From NCBI GenBank assembly GCA_028571685.1, contig CM053152.1:25118001-25182000 (forward strand): a stretch of 64,000 nt of DNA. Reading direction: 5' to 3'. Positions 44,867-56,537 of the stretch are shown piece after piece. Within the stretch, counting starts at the first letter, position 1, and each line of letters starts with the position of its first letter. This DNA comes from Heterohyrax brucei (taxonomy: Eukaryota > Chordata > Mammalia > Hyracoidea > Procaviidae). The notes under the pieces were generated by a model. That model did not search any database. It was not told the DNA's origin and worked only from the letters and a program-made list of their open reading frames with translations. The position numbers and the translations under genes were made by a program.

Positions 44867-45928
44867 GTCAATGGTAAACTTTAGGAGTCCAACAAGTTCT
44901 TTTATTTTTGAGCAATCAGGCTTTCTCCTCACTCCTCATTCCTACCCTCCTGTGGACTAGGATAACTTGTGCCAATGGAACATGCCCAAACTCAGCCTGT
45001 CTCTTTATTACTGCCTGTCCTGCTTCTGCTCATAAGTGGACCCAGGTAGTCACCACAAGCAAGCTGACCAAGCTGTCTACTTGCAGGCTTCTTTTCACTC
45101 CCAGTCCTTGAAGAGGTCTCCTTCTGATGAGAGCTCACTTTTCCTGGTTGTTGTATCCAACAGAGAATCACTTGCTTGAAATTCAAAATGCAAAACAGTC
45201 ATTCTTTTCTTCCTTCTGCAAGTTCTGCTTTCAAAATGAAAATCTTAAGCTCTTTCAGCAATTCTAGGCGGTTCTGCATGTCTTTTAAAATGCGAAATCT
45301 AAGTGAAGCTCTGGTTTTCAACTTAGCCTCCACTTTAACACAGGGCTTCTGTTTCCAAACAGTCTGTGTTTCCTTCAGGCAAATCCTAGTTCCCCTTTTG
45401 GCATAGCCAATCAAGTGTTGGCTGAAGGCCGAGTTACATGTTCTCTGTAATCTATAATACTCGCTATTCATTTGCACTATACATTTAGGTCAGTTTTACA
45501 ATAGTAGGTAGGAGAAGCATTCAGGATCTACAGGACATTCAAATAAATGCATAATACTAAACACATACCTCTTTTGAAGACATTCTAGTTGAATTTCCTC
45601 CTCTACATAGTTTAAGTACCTTCACATTTGTATGCATCTGGCCTTGGGCTTCTAGTTGGGTGGAACTAGAAGACCCTAGCCTCCTATCAATCATCCTGCT
45701 GTGTGGTCTGGCTTTTGCCCTAGGCATCTCCCAGTGGGACTTTTCTCCCCTCAGCTGCAGCATAATTTTCTCTTCAGCTGTTACAAACAACAACAACCAA
45801 AGCAACCATCCAAGAATCAAAAGTTTCAGTTGCAAAGCCCCTTCTTTTACAAAGTCTTATGCTTTCATGAGTCTGGAGATATTGCTAAGAATCCCATTTC
45901 TGATGCCAGCTATAAAAATGGCATGGCA
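44867..45928. other. Unclassified stretch
   Basis: No recognised repeat. It includes a candidate decayed coding sequence (see 45199-45477, minus strand). The 92-97 codon frames at 45557-45979 on both strands are unassigned and may be chance. Confidence 0.35.
45199..45477 (-). pseudogene. Unidentified coding-like remnant
   Basis: A 92-codon minus-strand frame is rich in K, R, E and L with helical character (RFRILKDMQNRLELLKELKIF). The frame continues with no stop to about 45085 in one frame or, after a shift, in another to 44992. An AATAAA lies on the minus strand near 44905. This layout would fit a retrocopied host gene, but I do not recognise the protein and a chance frame is possible. Confidence 0.25.
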
Positions 45929-47270
45929 GAGGCAGGGAAAGATGGTGAAGTAGATGGACACGTCCCATGGCTCTTTTAACAACAAAGAGCAAATGAATCC
46001 AGTACATATGACATCTTAGGAGCCTTGAACATCAAAGGAGAAGTTGAGAAATTAGACTGAGCAAAGGGAAAGAGAGAATATCTCCTTTATCTCAGTACTC
46101 CCCCTTCTATTCTCTGAACTGCTTACAGCACTGGAGTCTGACCCATTGACTGAGCCAGAAGTAGGATTCCTCAAGTCTGCCCTGCACCATTCCCCTACTC
46201 CTTTCTCTGCACTGTGCCTTGATCTGGAATCTGATGCCATTAACTGAGCTGGAAATATCACTCCTTAAAACCTCCCTGAGCCATTCTCTGAGACTCTAAG
46301 GGGAAAACAGTTTAACAAACTCGGAGGGAGAGGTTTTTTCCGCTGACTTCCCTAAGCCAGAAAATCAGGACAGAAACTGTTCTTTCACTTTAATTCACAC
46401 AACCTCACAGCCAGGGATGGCTGTTAACCTCTGACCTTCCTTAGCAGCTGAAGTCTGACACCTATGTCTATACCAATAATCCCTGCCCATCTAGGGAAGT
46501 AGGTGAGAGCCCGCACCACACACTAGGACGCTTGAGCTGAATTTGTATAAGAAAAGTAAGCTGTATATTTTGAAACAAGATGTTAGAACACAATAGGCAA
46601 GCATAATAACTACAGTATGCTGGTGGCAATCTGTATCAAAGCACTTAAAGGGGTGTGCCACCATCTCTTCAGAAAGATCCCCAAATAAAGAAGCCAATTT
46701 TCCAGAGGAAGAGAACCTCCTGTAATTATCACAGGTAGAATATAAAAGATTAATATTTAGAACTCTTTAAGAGATGAGGAAGAACATAAGGCAAAATGCA
46801 GCAGAGTATTATGACAAACTGAACAAACTGCAAGAAAGCATTGCATGAGAAGAATTAGAAATTCAGAAAATTAATACAGAAATTACAGTTGCACAACTCA
46901 GTAGAAAGTCAAAGGAGCAGAACTGAGGCAACAGAAACCTGAATTAGTAAGATTGAAGATAAAGTATATTTGGGAAAATATCAGATTAAAGAACTTAAAA
47001 AAAATCCAAGAAACATTAAGAATTATGTGGGACTATATGAAAAGGAATCATCTACAAATGATTGGGACAGGTAGAGATAACAGAAAATGTGGAGAAAATT
47101 GTTGAGGGTTTGCCTACAGAAAACTTCCCTGATGTCATGAAATATGAGAAGATGTCTATTCAAGACACTTACTGAACTCCACACAAGATAGGTCACAAAA
47201 AAAAGACCCCAAGGCATTTTATAATCAAATTTGCCAAAACTAAAGATAAGGAAAAAGTTTCAAAAATGAC
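45929..47270 (+). mobile_element. L1 element D, 5' UTR and ORF1 part
   Basis: It starts near 'gaggcagggaaagatggtgaagtag' and follows element F through its 5' UTR and into ORF1 (about 46640-47270), with the same blocks such as 'ttttccagaggaagagaac' and 'agattaatatttagaactctttaag'. There are many stops. Element C cuts it at 47271 and it resumes at 53153. It is complete enough to show the empty site of the LTR found in F. Confidence 0.75.
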
Positions 47271-47859
47271 TAGGAAAAAAAAGATGGCAGAGTAAACAGA
47301 CATCTCCTCGTTTCCCTCTGAGAACTAAGGCCTGGATGATTTTTGTATGGAGCATTGAACATCTGGGGAGCCTTAGGACCTAGCATATTTGACTAGGCAA
47401 CGATAGCAGACTAATCTTTCAAAAATGATACAGTGACTGTCTGACTCCCCTCCTGCTGTTTCATTGTATCAGAGAACTGCAGATTCCGCAAACGGCCAGT
47501 AACGTACTTTCACTATCAGCTGGCAGGTGGAGTCTGCTGCTCCTGACTGCCTGTTCAGGCCAGCCTGTTGGACAGCCCCCAGCTCCCAGTTCAGCTCCTG
47601 AACAGCTCCCTGCATAGAAGTGTAGTTTACGTTTAAGGCTGAGAGGTCTTTGTATCTGCCTGGAGATCTGTCTGTTGAGAGTCCTCAGCTATTCCTCCCT
47701 CTCTTCTCGACTCACACTGTAGGGTTGGCTGACAGCCCACATTTCTCCATAAGCAGAGCAGCCTCTTTGCCACCAAATAAACAGTGTCTTCCACCCTTGA
47801 GAGTCCATCTGGGGCAAATCATTAGAGTATTAGGGTCAGAGAAATCAAACAGTGTCTAG

Positions 47860-48807
47860 ATGGCTTGCAGGCATCAGACTATAATTAATCATTTAAAGAA
47901 GCAGTCTTCAAATGCTCCAGAAAATTCCCTAAATAAAGATTCAAAAAATTCAAAAAACTTCCCAGATGAAGAAGCCTTTCTGAATCTATTGGATGTTGAA
48001 TACAAAAAATTTCTATATAGGACTCTCCTAGAGATTAAACAAAATGCAGTAGAACAAAATGAAAAATTTGGGAAGCTATTTGAACTGATGGAACATCAAC
48101 GATCTGAAATACATCAGATCAATAACAAAATTACCAAATCAGATAATTCTATCCAAAGACAAAAGAGTAGGATTGAACAAATGGAAGTTAGACTCAGTGA
48201 ACTAGAAGATAGAGTAGCTGACACCAGAATTTATGAGGTAAAATCAGAGAAAAGAAATAAGAAAAATGAAGAAGCATTAAGAAACATGTGGGACTCCATG
48301 AAGAGTAATAATTTACATTTAATTAGAGTTCCTGAACAAGGGGGGATTAATGACAATATAGAGAGTATTGCTGTAGAGATGCTGACAGAAAACTTTCCTG
48401 AGATTATGAGCAAAGAGGACATAGATATCCAAGATGTTCATCTAACACTGCAAAAGCTAGACCCAAAAAGAAAGACACCAACACACATTATAGTCAAGCT
48501 TAATAAGCTAAAACATAAACAGATGCTCCTGAAGGCTGCAACGCTCAAAGCAAAACTATCATTCCAAGGGAAACCCTGTAGGCTTTCATCCAACTTTTCC
48601 ACTGAAACAAAGCTGGCTACAAAACAGTGGGCAGACACATTCAAAGCCATGAATGAGAAAAACTTCCATCCTAGAATTGTTTATCCTGTAAAATTGTCTA
48701 TCAAATGCAATGGTGAAATTAAGACTTGTGAAGATAAAGAGAAATTTAGGGACTTCATAAAAACTAAACCAAAATTACATGAAATATTGAAACAAGCTCT
48801 TCCCTAA
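47860..48807 (+). CDS. L1 ORF1 protein, intact open frame
   Basis: 315 codons, near but shorter than the human protein (338). ORF1p forms trimers that coat L1 RNA and act as a nucleic-acid chaperone in the cytoplasmic L1 particle. Residues about 1-45 are a variable basic tail. Residues about 46-140 are heptad-rich (FGKLFELMEHQ, IEQMEVRLSELEDRV) and form the coiled coil. Residues about 150-240 are the RRM (NLHLIRVPEQGG; ENFPEIM; TPTHIIVKLNKLKHK). Residues about 245-315 form the C-terminal domain (FHPRIVYPVKLSIK, DFIKTKPKLHEILKQALP). The start ATG aligns with the start used in elements A and B. ORF2 downstream is broken, so the element cannot move by itself. Whether the gene is expressed cannot be told from sequence. 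Confidence 0.85.
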   Translation: MACRHQTIINHLKKQSSNAPENSLNKDSKNSKNFPDEEAFLNLLDVEYKKFLYRTLLEIKQNAVEQNEKFGKLFELMEHQRSEIHQINNKITKSDNSIQRQKSRIEQMEVRLSELEDRVADTRIYEVKSEKRNKKNEEALRNMWDSMKSNNLHLIRVPEQGGINDNIESIAVEMLTENFPEIMSKEDIDIQDVHLTLQKLDPKRKTPTHIIVKLNKLKHKQMLLKAATLKAKLSFQGKPCRLSSNFSTETKLATKQWADTFKAMNEKNFHPRIVYPVKLSIKCNGEIKTCEDKEKFRDFIKTKPKLHEILKQALP

Positions 48808-49207
48808 AAGTGCATTTTAGGTGACAATTCAGGACAGTTCATCCAAATTTCCAATCAGTTAAGGAAGTCACAAAACTTCACCAAAGCTACAGTATTATAA
48901 TAAGTGAATCCATGATCATATCATGACAACTATAACACCATCACATTAAAAGAGGGATAAACTACAATAGTTATAATTGTTTTAGATGCAGAGGAAGTTT
49001 CAGAGTTATGAAGTAGTTAAAACTGGGTTTAATCTTTGTATGTTAAGGGGGATAATACATGTAGCTATAAAGCAGATTAACAATGCATTGTATCAAAATA
49101 AGAAATGCAATACAGGAGTCTCAATGAACACAAAACCAATCTGAAACAACAACCCATAAAGAAGAATGCCCCAGAACAGAACATTAAGAGCAATGCAGAA
49201 GACATGA

Positions 49208-52200
49208 ATGCAAAATAGCACCAAGCACATACCTATCAATAATTATGCTGAATGTAAATGGACTGAACGCTCCAGTAAAGAGACAGCGAGTGACATCGTG
49301 GTTCAAAAGGCATGACCTGCCTATGTGTTGCTTACCAGAAACACACTTTAGACTTAAAGATATGAACAAGTTGAGAATTAAAGTTTGGAATAATATATAT
49401 CAAGACAACAATACACAAAGAGGAGCAGGTGTGGCAATACTAATCTCAGATAAAATAGACTGTAATGTAAAATCCACTACTGTGGACAAGGATGGTCACT
49501 ATTTATTGCTGTAAGGTTCAATACACAAGCAGGACTTAACAGTATTAAATACTTATGCACCCAATATCAGAGCACCTAAACACACTGAACAAATACTGAC
49601 AACACTGAAAAATGAGATAGATCATTCTACAATAATAGTTGGAGACTTCAACACTCTGCTTTCAGTTATGGATAGATCATCCAGAAAAAAACCTCAGTAA
49701 AGATGCAGAAGATCAACCAACATGAACTTATTGACATATACAGATCTTTTCATCCCTCATCAGGTAAGTACACCTTCTTCTCAAATGCACACAGAACATT
49801 CTCCAAAATAGATCATGTGTTAGGTTATAAAGCAATTCTCTATAAAATCAAAACCATTGATTTACTGCAAAGTATCTTCTCAGACCATAGAGCTATGAAA
49901 GTTGAAATCAATAACAGAAAATTCATAGGTAGACATTCAGACTTGTGGAAACTGAACAACTCTTTGCTCATAAAGCCTTGGGTTATAGAAGAAATTAAGG
50001 ACAAAATAAAGAAATTTATGGATTCAAGTGTGAATGAAAACACATCCTAGCAAAATTTATGGGATATAGCAAAAGCAGTGCTCAGAGGTCAGTTTCTCTC
50101 TATAACTGCACACATCCAGAAAGAACAAAGGACCCAAGTTAAAGAACTGACCTTACAGCTTGAACAAGTAAAAAGGGAGAAACACAAGAACCCCTCAGGC
50201 ACCAGAAAAAAATTGATCATAAAGATTAGAGCAGAACTAAATGCATTAGAGAATGGAAAAACAATTGAAAAAAATTAACAAAATCAAAAAAGCTGGTTCT
50301 TTGAAAAGATCAACAAAATTGATAAACCACTGGCTAAACTTACAAAAGAAAAACAGCAGGAGATACAAATAACCTGATTAAGAAATAAGATGGGAGATTT
50401 TACAGCTGAAATCAAAAATATCGTAACAGAATACTATGAAAGACTGAACTCTAACAGGTTTGAAAACCTAGAGAAAATGAACAAATTTCTAGATTCATAT
50501 GATTTACTAAGATTATCACAAAGAGAAGTAGATCAACTTAATAAATCTATCAGAAAGGAAAAGATTGAAAAAGTCATCAAAAGTCTACCAACCAAAAAAG
50601 GTCCTGGCCCAGATGGCTTCACCACAGAATTCTACCAAACTTGTAGAGAAGAGTTAACTCCAATACTATTGAGGCTATTTCACACCATAGAAAGGGGTGG
50701 AATATTCCCAAATTCATTCTATGAAGCCAGTATAACCCTGATACCAAAGCCAGGGAAAGATCCTCTGAGAAAAGAAAATTACAGACTAATATCACTCATG
50801 AATTTAGACGCAAAAATTTTCAACAAAATTCTGGCCAATAGAATTCAACAACATATAAAAAAAATCATTCATCATGATCAAGTTGGTTTCATTCTAGGGA
50901 TGCAAAACAATTAATGTAATCAACCACATTAATAACACAATAGATATAAGAATCACCTGATTTTGTCTATTGATGCACAAAAGGCATTTGACAAAGTTCA
51001 ACACCCATTCATGCTTAAAACTCTCAGAAAAACAGGAATAGAGGGGAAATTCCACAATGTAATCAGTAGCATCCATGCAAAGCCAACTGGCTTCATCATC
51101 CTGAATGGGAAAGACTGACAGAATTCCCCATGAGAGCAGGAACTAGACAATGATACCCCCTCTCACCACTTCTATTCAACATTGTGCTAGAAGTTCTAGC
51201 CAGAGCAATTAGACAAGACAAAGAAATACAGGGCATCCGTATTGGCAGTGAAGAAGTAAAGATCTCCTTTGTTGCAGATGATATGATTGTTTATACAGAG
51301 AATCCAAAGGAATCCATAAGTAAGTTATTGGAACTAATAAAGGAGTTCAGCAAAGTATCAGCATACAAGATAAACATAAGTAAATCAGTAGGCTTTCTTT
51401 ACACCAACAATGAGATTATTAAAAAAGAAATCACCAAATCAATTACATTTACTATAGCCCCCAAGAAGATAAAATACCTAGGAATAAATCTAACTAGAGA
51501 AATAAGAGATCTTTACAAAGAGAACTACAAGATCTTACTACAAGAAACTGGGAGTTTCATATATGGAACATATATGAAGTATATGGAGTATACATATATG
51601 GAGTAATCTGCCCTGCTGTCATGGATAGGAAGGCTCAACATTGTGAAAACATCTGTTTTGCCCAAAGCAATCTACTTATATAATGCAATCCCATTACAAA
51701 TTCCAGCAAAATTTTTTAATGTGATGGAGAAACAAATCATCAACTTTGTTCGGAAAGAGAAGAAGCTCCAGATAAGTAAAGCACTACTGAAGAAGAAGAA
51801 CACACTGGGAGGCCTCTCACTACCTGACTTTAGAACCTATCACACTGCCACAGTTGTCAAAACAGCCTGGTACTAGTACAAAAAGAGATATATAGACCAA
51901 TGGAACTGAGAGATTTCACCATCCTCCTATGAAAAGCTGATATTTGACAAAGGCCTTAAGGTTTTAAACTGGGGTAAGAACAGTCTATTTAACAAATGGT
52001 GCTGGAAAAATTGGATATCCATCTGCTATAAATTGAAACTAGCCTCATATCTCACACCTTATACAAAACTCAACTAAAACGGGATAAAAGACCTAAACAT
52101 AAAATCTAAAATGGTAAAGCTCGTCCAAGATAAAATAGAGTCAACAATGGAAGTTTTAATGTTCAATATAGACAGACTTCAAAATCTGACAAACAAAGCA

Positions 52201-52920
52201 CATTCATCAGAAGAGAAAATAGATAAATGGGAATAACTAAGAATCAAACACTTCTGCTCATCCAAAGACTTCATCAAAAGAATTAAAAGACCACCTTCAG
52301 AATGGGAAAAAATATTTGGCAACTCTATGTCACACCGTCTGATCTCCATAATCTATAAGGTATTACAAAATATCAACAAGAAAAGGATAAATAATCCAAT
52401 TAAAAGATAGGTGAAGGAGATAGACATTTTTCTAAAGAGGATATCCTGGCAGCCAAACGAAACATGCAAAGTTGCTCACTATCCTTAGCTATTTAAGAAA
52501 TTCAAATCAAAACTACAATGAGATACTATCTCATCCTAACAAGATTGGCCGTGATCCAAAAAACACAAAACAACAAATGCTGGAGAGGCTGTGGAGAAAT
52601 TGGAACTCTCCTACACTGCTGGTGGGATTGTAAAATGGTACAACCTCTTTGGACAACAATCTGGCACTTCCTTAAAAAGCTGGAGATAGATATACCATTT
52701 GATCCTGTAATTCCACTGCTCAGAATTTATCCTTCAGAAACAAAGCTTGGTACACAAACAGACACATGTACATGAATGTTTGTTGCAGCACAGTCCACAA
52801 TAGCAAAAAGTTGAAATCAACCCTGATGTCCATCAGCAGATGAATGGATGAACAAACTATGGTACATATACTCAATGGAACACTATGTTATGATAAAAAA
52901 ACAATGACAATTTTAGAAAA
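49208..52920 (+). pseudogene. L1 C ORF2, broken
   Basis: The start ATG seen in A is lost here ('aaaatagcaccaagcac'). Endonuclease pieces: 49245-49514 with LPETHFRLKD (catalytic glutamate) and 49703-50050 with FSDHRAMKVE (the S-D-H end of the fold). Reverse-transcriptase pieces: 50390-50914 ([20 protein letters not shown]) and 51184-51606, where the catalytic box reads VADDMIVY with both aspartates present. 51643-51876 continues the thumb. The cysteine-rich end, 52518-52775, reads CWRGCGEIGTLLHCWWDC. Stops and frame shifts separate these pieces. Confidence 0.85.
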
Positions 52921-53844
52921 CATCTCATAACATGGCCTCATTTGGAAGAGATCATGCTGAGTGAAATCAATCAGTGGCAAAAGGTCAAATTTTGTATGAG
53001 ACTCCTGTTATAAGAACTTAACAATTATCCATAGAAGAAAATGACTCTGTTGCCCACATGGGTGAGTGGGGACTGAGGGTTTATCATAGATGAGATAACT
53101 GATAGATGTTAGAAATTTTATTCTTTTATTGTAATTAATAAAAAATAAAAATAAGTGGCTAGAGATAAATGAAATAAAAGCTAGAAAGGAGAATCAATTA
53201 GACTAAGCTCAGACTACTCAGCAGAAACCACGCAGGTAAGATAGAAATGGGCTGGCATATACAAAGCCTTGAAGGAAAATAATTACCAGTCAAGAATTAT
53301 ATTTTCAGCAAATTTGTCTTGAAATATGATGGTGAAAGTAGAACATTTCCAGACAAACAGAGGTTAGGAAACCAATAACACCAGGTAACAACCTAAGACC
53401 AGAATGCAGAACAGAGAACTGGGTATCAACACAAATAAGGGAATCAGAAACAGAAATCACAGCCAAACACTGAAAAAGGGAACCACAGATGTCACTAGGT
53501 AAATAAACATAATGAAAACAGGGACCCGAGAGAAAACGTAGTTATAGATTGTTAGTATGAAGAAGTCAAGACAACATAAAGAAACCAAAGACTGGTTTAA
53601 ATTTAGAAAAATAAGAGTAAATATTAAGGCAGCCACAAAGGAAACTATTAATTCTATGCATCAAAAAGAAAGAATGAAAAACATGAAGTCTCAGCAAATA
53701 GAAAACCACCGACACTGAAAAAGAGGAAAGAAGATGCATTAAAAAACAAACAAACAAAAAAAAAAAACTCAGCACTGAAAATTCAATGGAACGAAGGAAT
53801 TATCTACACCACACAAAAAAAGACAACAAAATGACAACACTAAG

Positions 53845-53874
53845 TCAGATCCGACTCGACCGCACTTGGCTGGC
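53845..53874 (+). repeat. SINE 3'-end micro-insertion in L1 D
   Basis: 'tcagatccgactcgacc' and 'gcacttggctggc' interrupt L1 sequence. AAG stands on both sides (53842-53844 and 53875-53877), a weak duplication. Confidence 0.55.
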
Positions 53875-54131
53875 AAGCTCATGCCTATTAATAATCACAC
53901 TAAATGTAAACCGACTAAATGCACCAATAAAGAGACAGAGAGTGGCAAATTAGATGAAAAAGAAAAACAGAAAACATAAACTATCTATGTGTTGTTTAAA
54001 GGACACACACTTTAGACTCAAAGATGTGAATAGACTACAACTGAAAGGATGGGAAAAAATGTACCAGGGTAACGACATTCAAAAAAAGAGCAGGAGCAGC
54101 AATGTCAATCTGTGATAAAATAGACATCAAA

Positions 54132-54157
54132 AGCCAGCCAAGTGTCATCGAGTCAGA
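54132..54157 (-). repeat. SINE 3'-end micro-insertion, minus strand
   Basis: 'agccagccaagtgtcatcg' and 'agtcaga' are the reverse complement of the same SINE end (TCTGACTCGATGACACTTGG). It interrupts the L1 D endonuclease region; the duplication is not clear. Confidence 0.5.
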
Positions 54158-56537
54158 CACTGATAAGGAAGGATAATATATAAAGGTTAAAGGCTCAATA
54201 CTCCACAAGGACACAACCGTATTAAATATCTATACATCCAGTGACAGATTCCAAAATACATAAAACAAACACTATCTGCATTGAGAACAGAAATAGCTCC
54301 ACAATAATAGTAGGAAACTTCAACACACCACTATCAGTGAAGACAAAACATCTGGAAAAAAAGCTCAGTAAAGACACAGAAGATGTAATTGCCACAATCC
54401 ACTAAATTGACCTCAAAGACATATAAAGAATACTCCACCCAACAGAGCCAAGTGGACTTTGTTTTCCAAGGTACTTGCAACGTTTTACAAAATTTACCAC
54501 ATGTTAGACCACAGACCAATTCTTAAAAAAATTCAAAGTATTTTAAGATCATAAAGACATAAAAGTAGACATCAGCAACAGAAAAAAAGATGGAAAAAAT
54601 AAAAATAGAAACATAAAAATCAAACAACATTTACTCAAAAATGACTAGGTAGTAAAAGAATCAAGAATAGAATAAAGAAATTCACAGAATCAAATGGAAA
54701 TGAAAATACATCCTATTAGAAATTATGGCACACAGCAAAAGCAATTCTCAGATGTCAGTTTATTTGAATAAATGCATATGTGCAAAAAGAAGAAATAGGC
54801 CAAATAAAAAATTCAACTCTGCGACTCAAACAAGTGAAAAGCGGGCACCAAAAGGACCTCTCAGCCACTGAAAGAATGCAAAAGATAAAATCTGAAGGAA
54901 ACCTAAATGAATTATTGAATAGAAAAGATGATTGAAAGGGTTGACAAGACCAAAAGCTGATTTTTTGAAAAGATCAACAAAATTGATAAATCATTAACCA
55001 AACTGACAAAAGAAAAACAGGAGAGGAAGCAAATAACTCATATAAGAAGTGAGATGGGTGATATCACAACAGACCCAACTAATATTCAAAGAATCATAAC
55101 ATAATACTATGAAAAATTGTACACTAATGTTTTTGAACACTAGAGGAAATGGACAAATTTCCAGAAACACATCACCTATCAACACTAGCACAAACAGAAG
55201 TAGAACAACTAAATAAACCTATCATAAAATAAGAGGCAGGAAAGGTAATTTTAAAAAAAAAGTCTTGGCCGAGACAGCTTCTCTGGAGAATTCTACCAAA
55301 CTATTAGGGAAGAGTTAACATCACTGTTAAATAAAGGTATTCTAGAGCATGGAAAAAGATGGACTATTCCCAATTTCATTCTATGATAACCCTGATACAA
55401 AAATCAGATAAAGATTGCACAAAAAAAGGAAAATTACAGACCAGTATCTCTGGTGAACTTTTTTAGATGCAAAAATTCTCAACAAAATTCTAGCCATTAG
55501 AATTCAACAGCATATCAAAAAAATAAATAAATAACAATTCACTGTGACCAAGTAGGATTCATACCAAGGATGTGCAGTGATGGTTCAACATTGGGAAAAC
55601 AATTACTATTATCAACTACACAAATAAAACAGAAAATAAGACTCGCTTGATTTAATCACTTGATGCCTAAAAGGTATTTGACAAAGTCCAACACCCATTC
55701 GTGTTAAAAAGTCTCGGTAGAATAGTAATAGAAGGGAAGTTGTCAACATAAGGGGCATCTATGCAAAGCTAACAGCCAACATCATCCTAAATTGAACAAG
55801 TCTGAAAGCATTACCCTTGAGACCAAGTACCAGACAAGGATGCCCTTTGTCACCACTCTCATTCAACATCGTCCTGGAAGCTCCAGTGAGGGCATTCAGG
55901 CAAGATAAAGAAATAATGAGCATCTAAATTGGTAAGGAAAATATAAAAGCATCTCTGTTTGCAGATGAGATGATTTTATGCACAGAAAACCCTAAATAAT
56001 CCACACACACACACACAAACTACTGGAACTACCAGAAGATTTCAGCAAAGTTAGCAGGACACAAGATAAGCATACGCAAATCAGTTAGATTCCTTTAAAC
56101 CAACTAAGAGACCAACGAAGAGGAAATTCTGAAAGAAATCATTACCATTTATTATAATTCCTCAAAAGATAAAATACCTAGGAATAAATCTAACCAGAAA
56201 TATAAAAAATGTATACAAAGAAAATGACAAGGCTCTAATGAAAGAAACCAAAAGAGAGAGCTATGTAAGTGGAAAAACCTATCTTACTCATGGATAGGAA
56301 AACTTAACATCTTGAAAATGTCTAGTCTACCCAAAGGAATCTATACATACAATGCAATCCTAATACAAATTCCAATGGCATTTTTTTAATAAGATGGAAA
56401 AACAAATCACCAACTTCTTATAGAAAGAGAAGAAGCCTCAGACAAGTAAAGCATTACTGAAGAAGAACCTGACTTTGAAACCTATTACACTGCCTTGGTG
56501 GTCAAAACAGTCTGGTACTGGTACAGAAACAGACATA

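Larger units (their letters stand above)
47271..53152 (+). mobile_element. Full-length L1 element C inserted in L1 D
   Basis: A 5' UTR (47271-47859; starts 'aaaagatggcagagtaaac') precedes ORF1 (47860-48807, intact) and a spacer. ORF2 (about 49208-52920, broken) and a 3' UTR with 'ggtttatcatagatgagataactgatag' follow, ending 'gtaattaataaaaaataaaaa'. The flanks 'aaaaatgactagg' on the left and 'aaataagtggctag' on the right look like a decayed target duplication. Comparison with element F shows uninterrupted sequence across this point ('aaaatggctagggagaaatg' at about 12805). Confidence 0.9.
53153..56537 (+). mobile_element. L1 element D, end of ORF1 and first part of ORF2
   Basis: It resumes with ORF1 C-terminal sequence ('gctcagactactcagcagaaacc'), then the spacer and ORF2 from about 53881. 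The endonuclease and reverse-transcriptase regions are recognisable but carry frequent stops. The catalytic box at about 55955 reads FADEMILC, so the second aspartate is glutamate. A CA run is at 55999-56014. The mariner insertion ends this part at TA (56536-56537). Confidence 0.8.
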
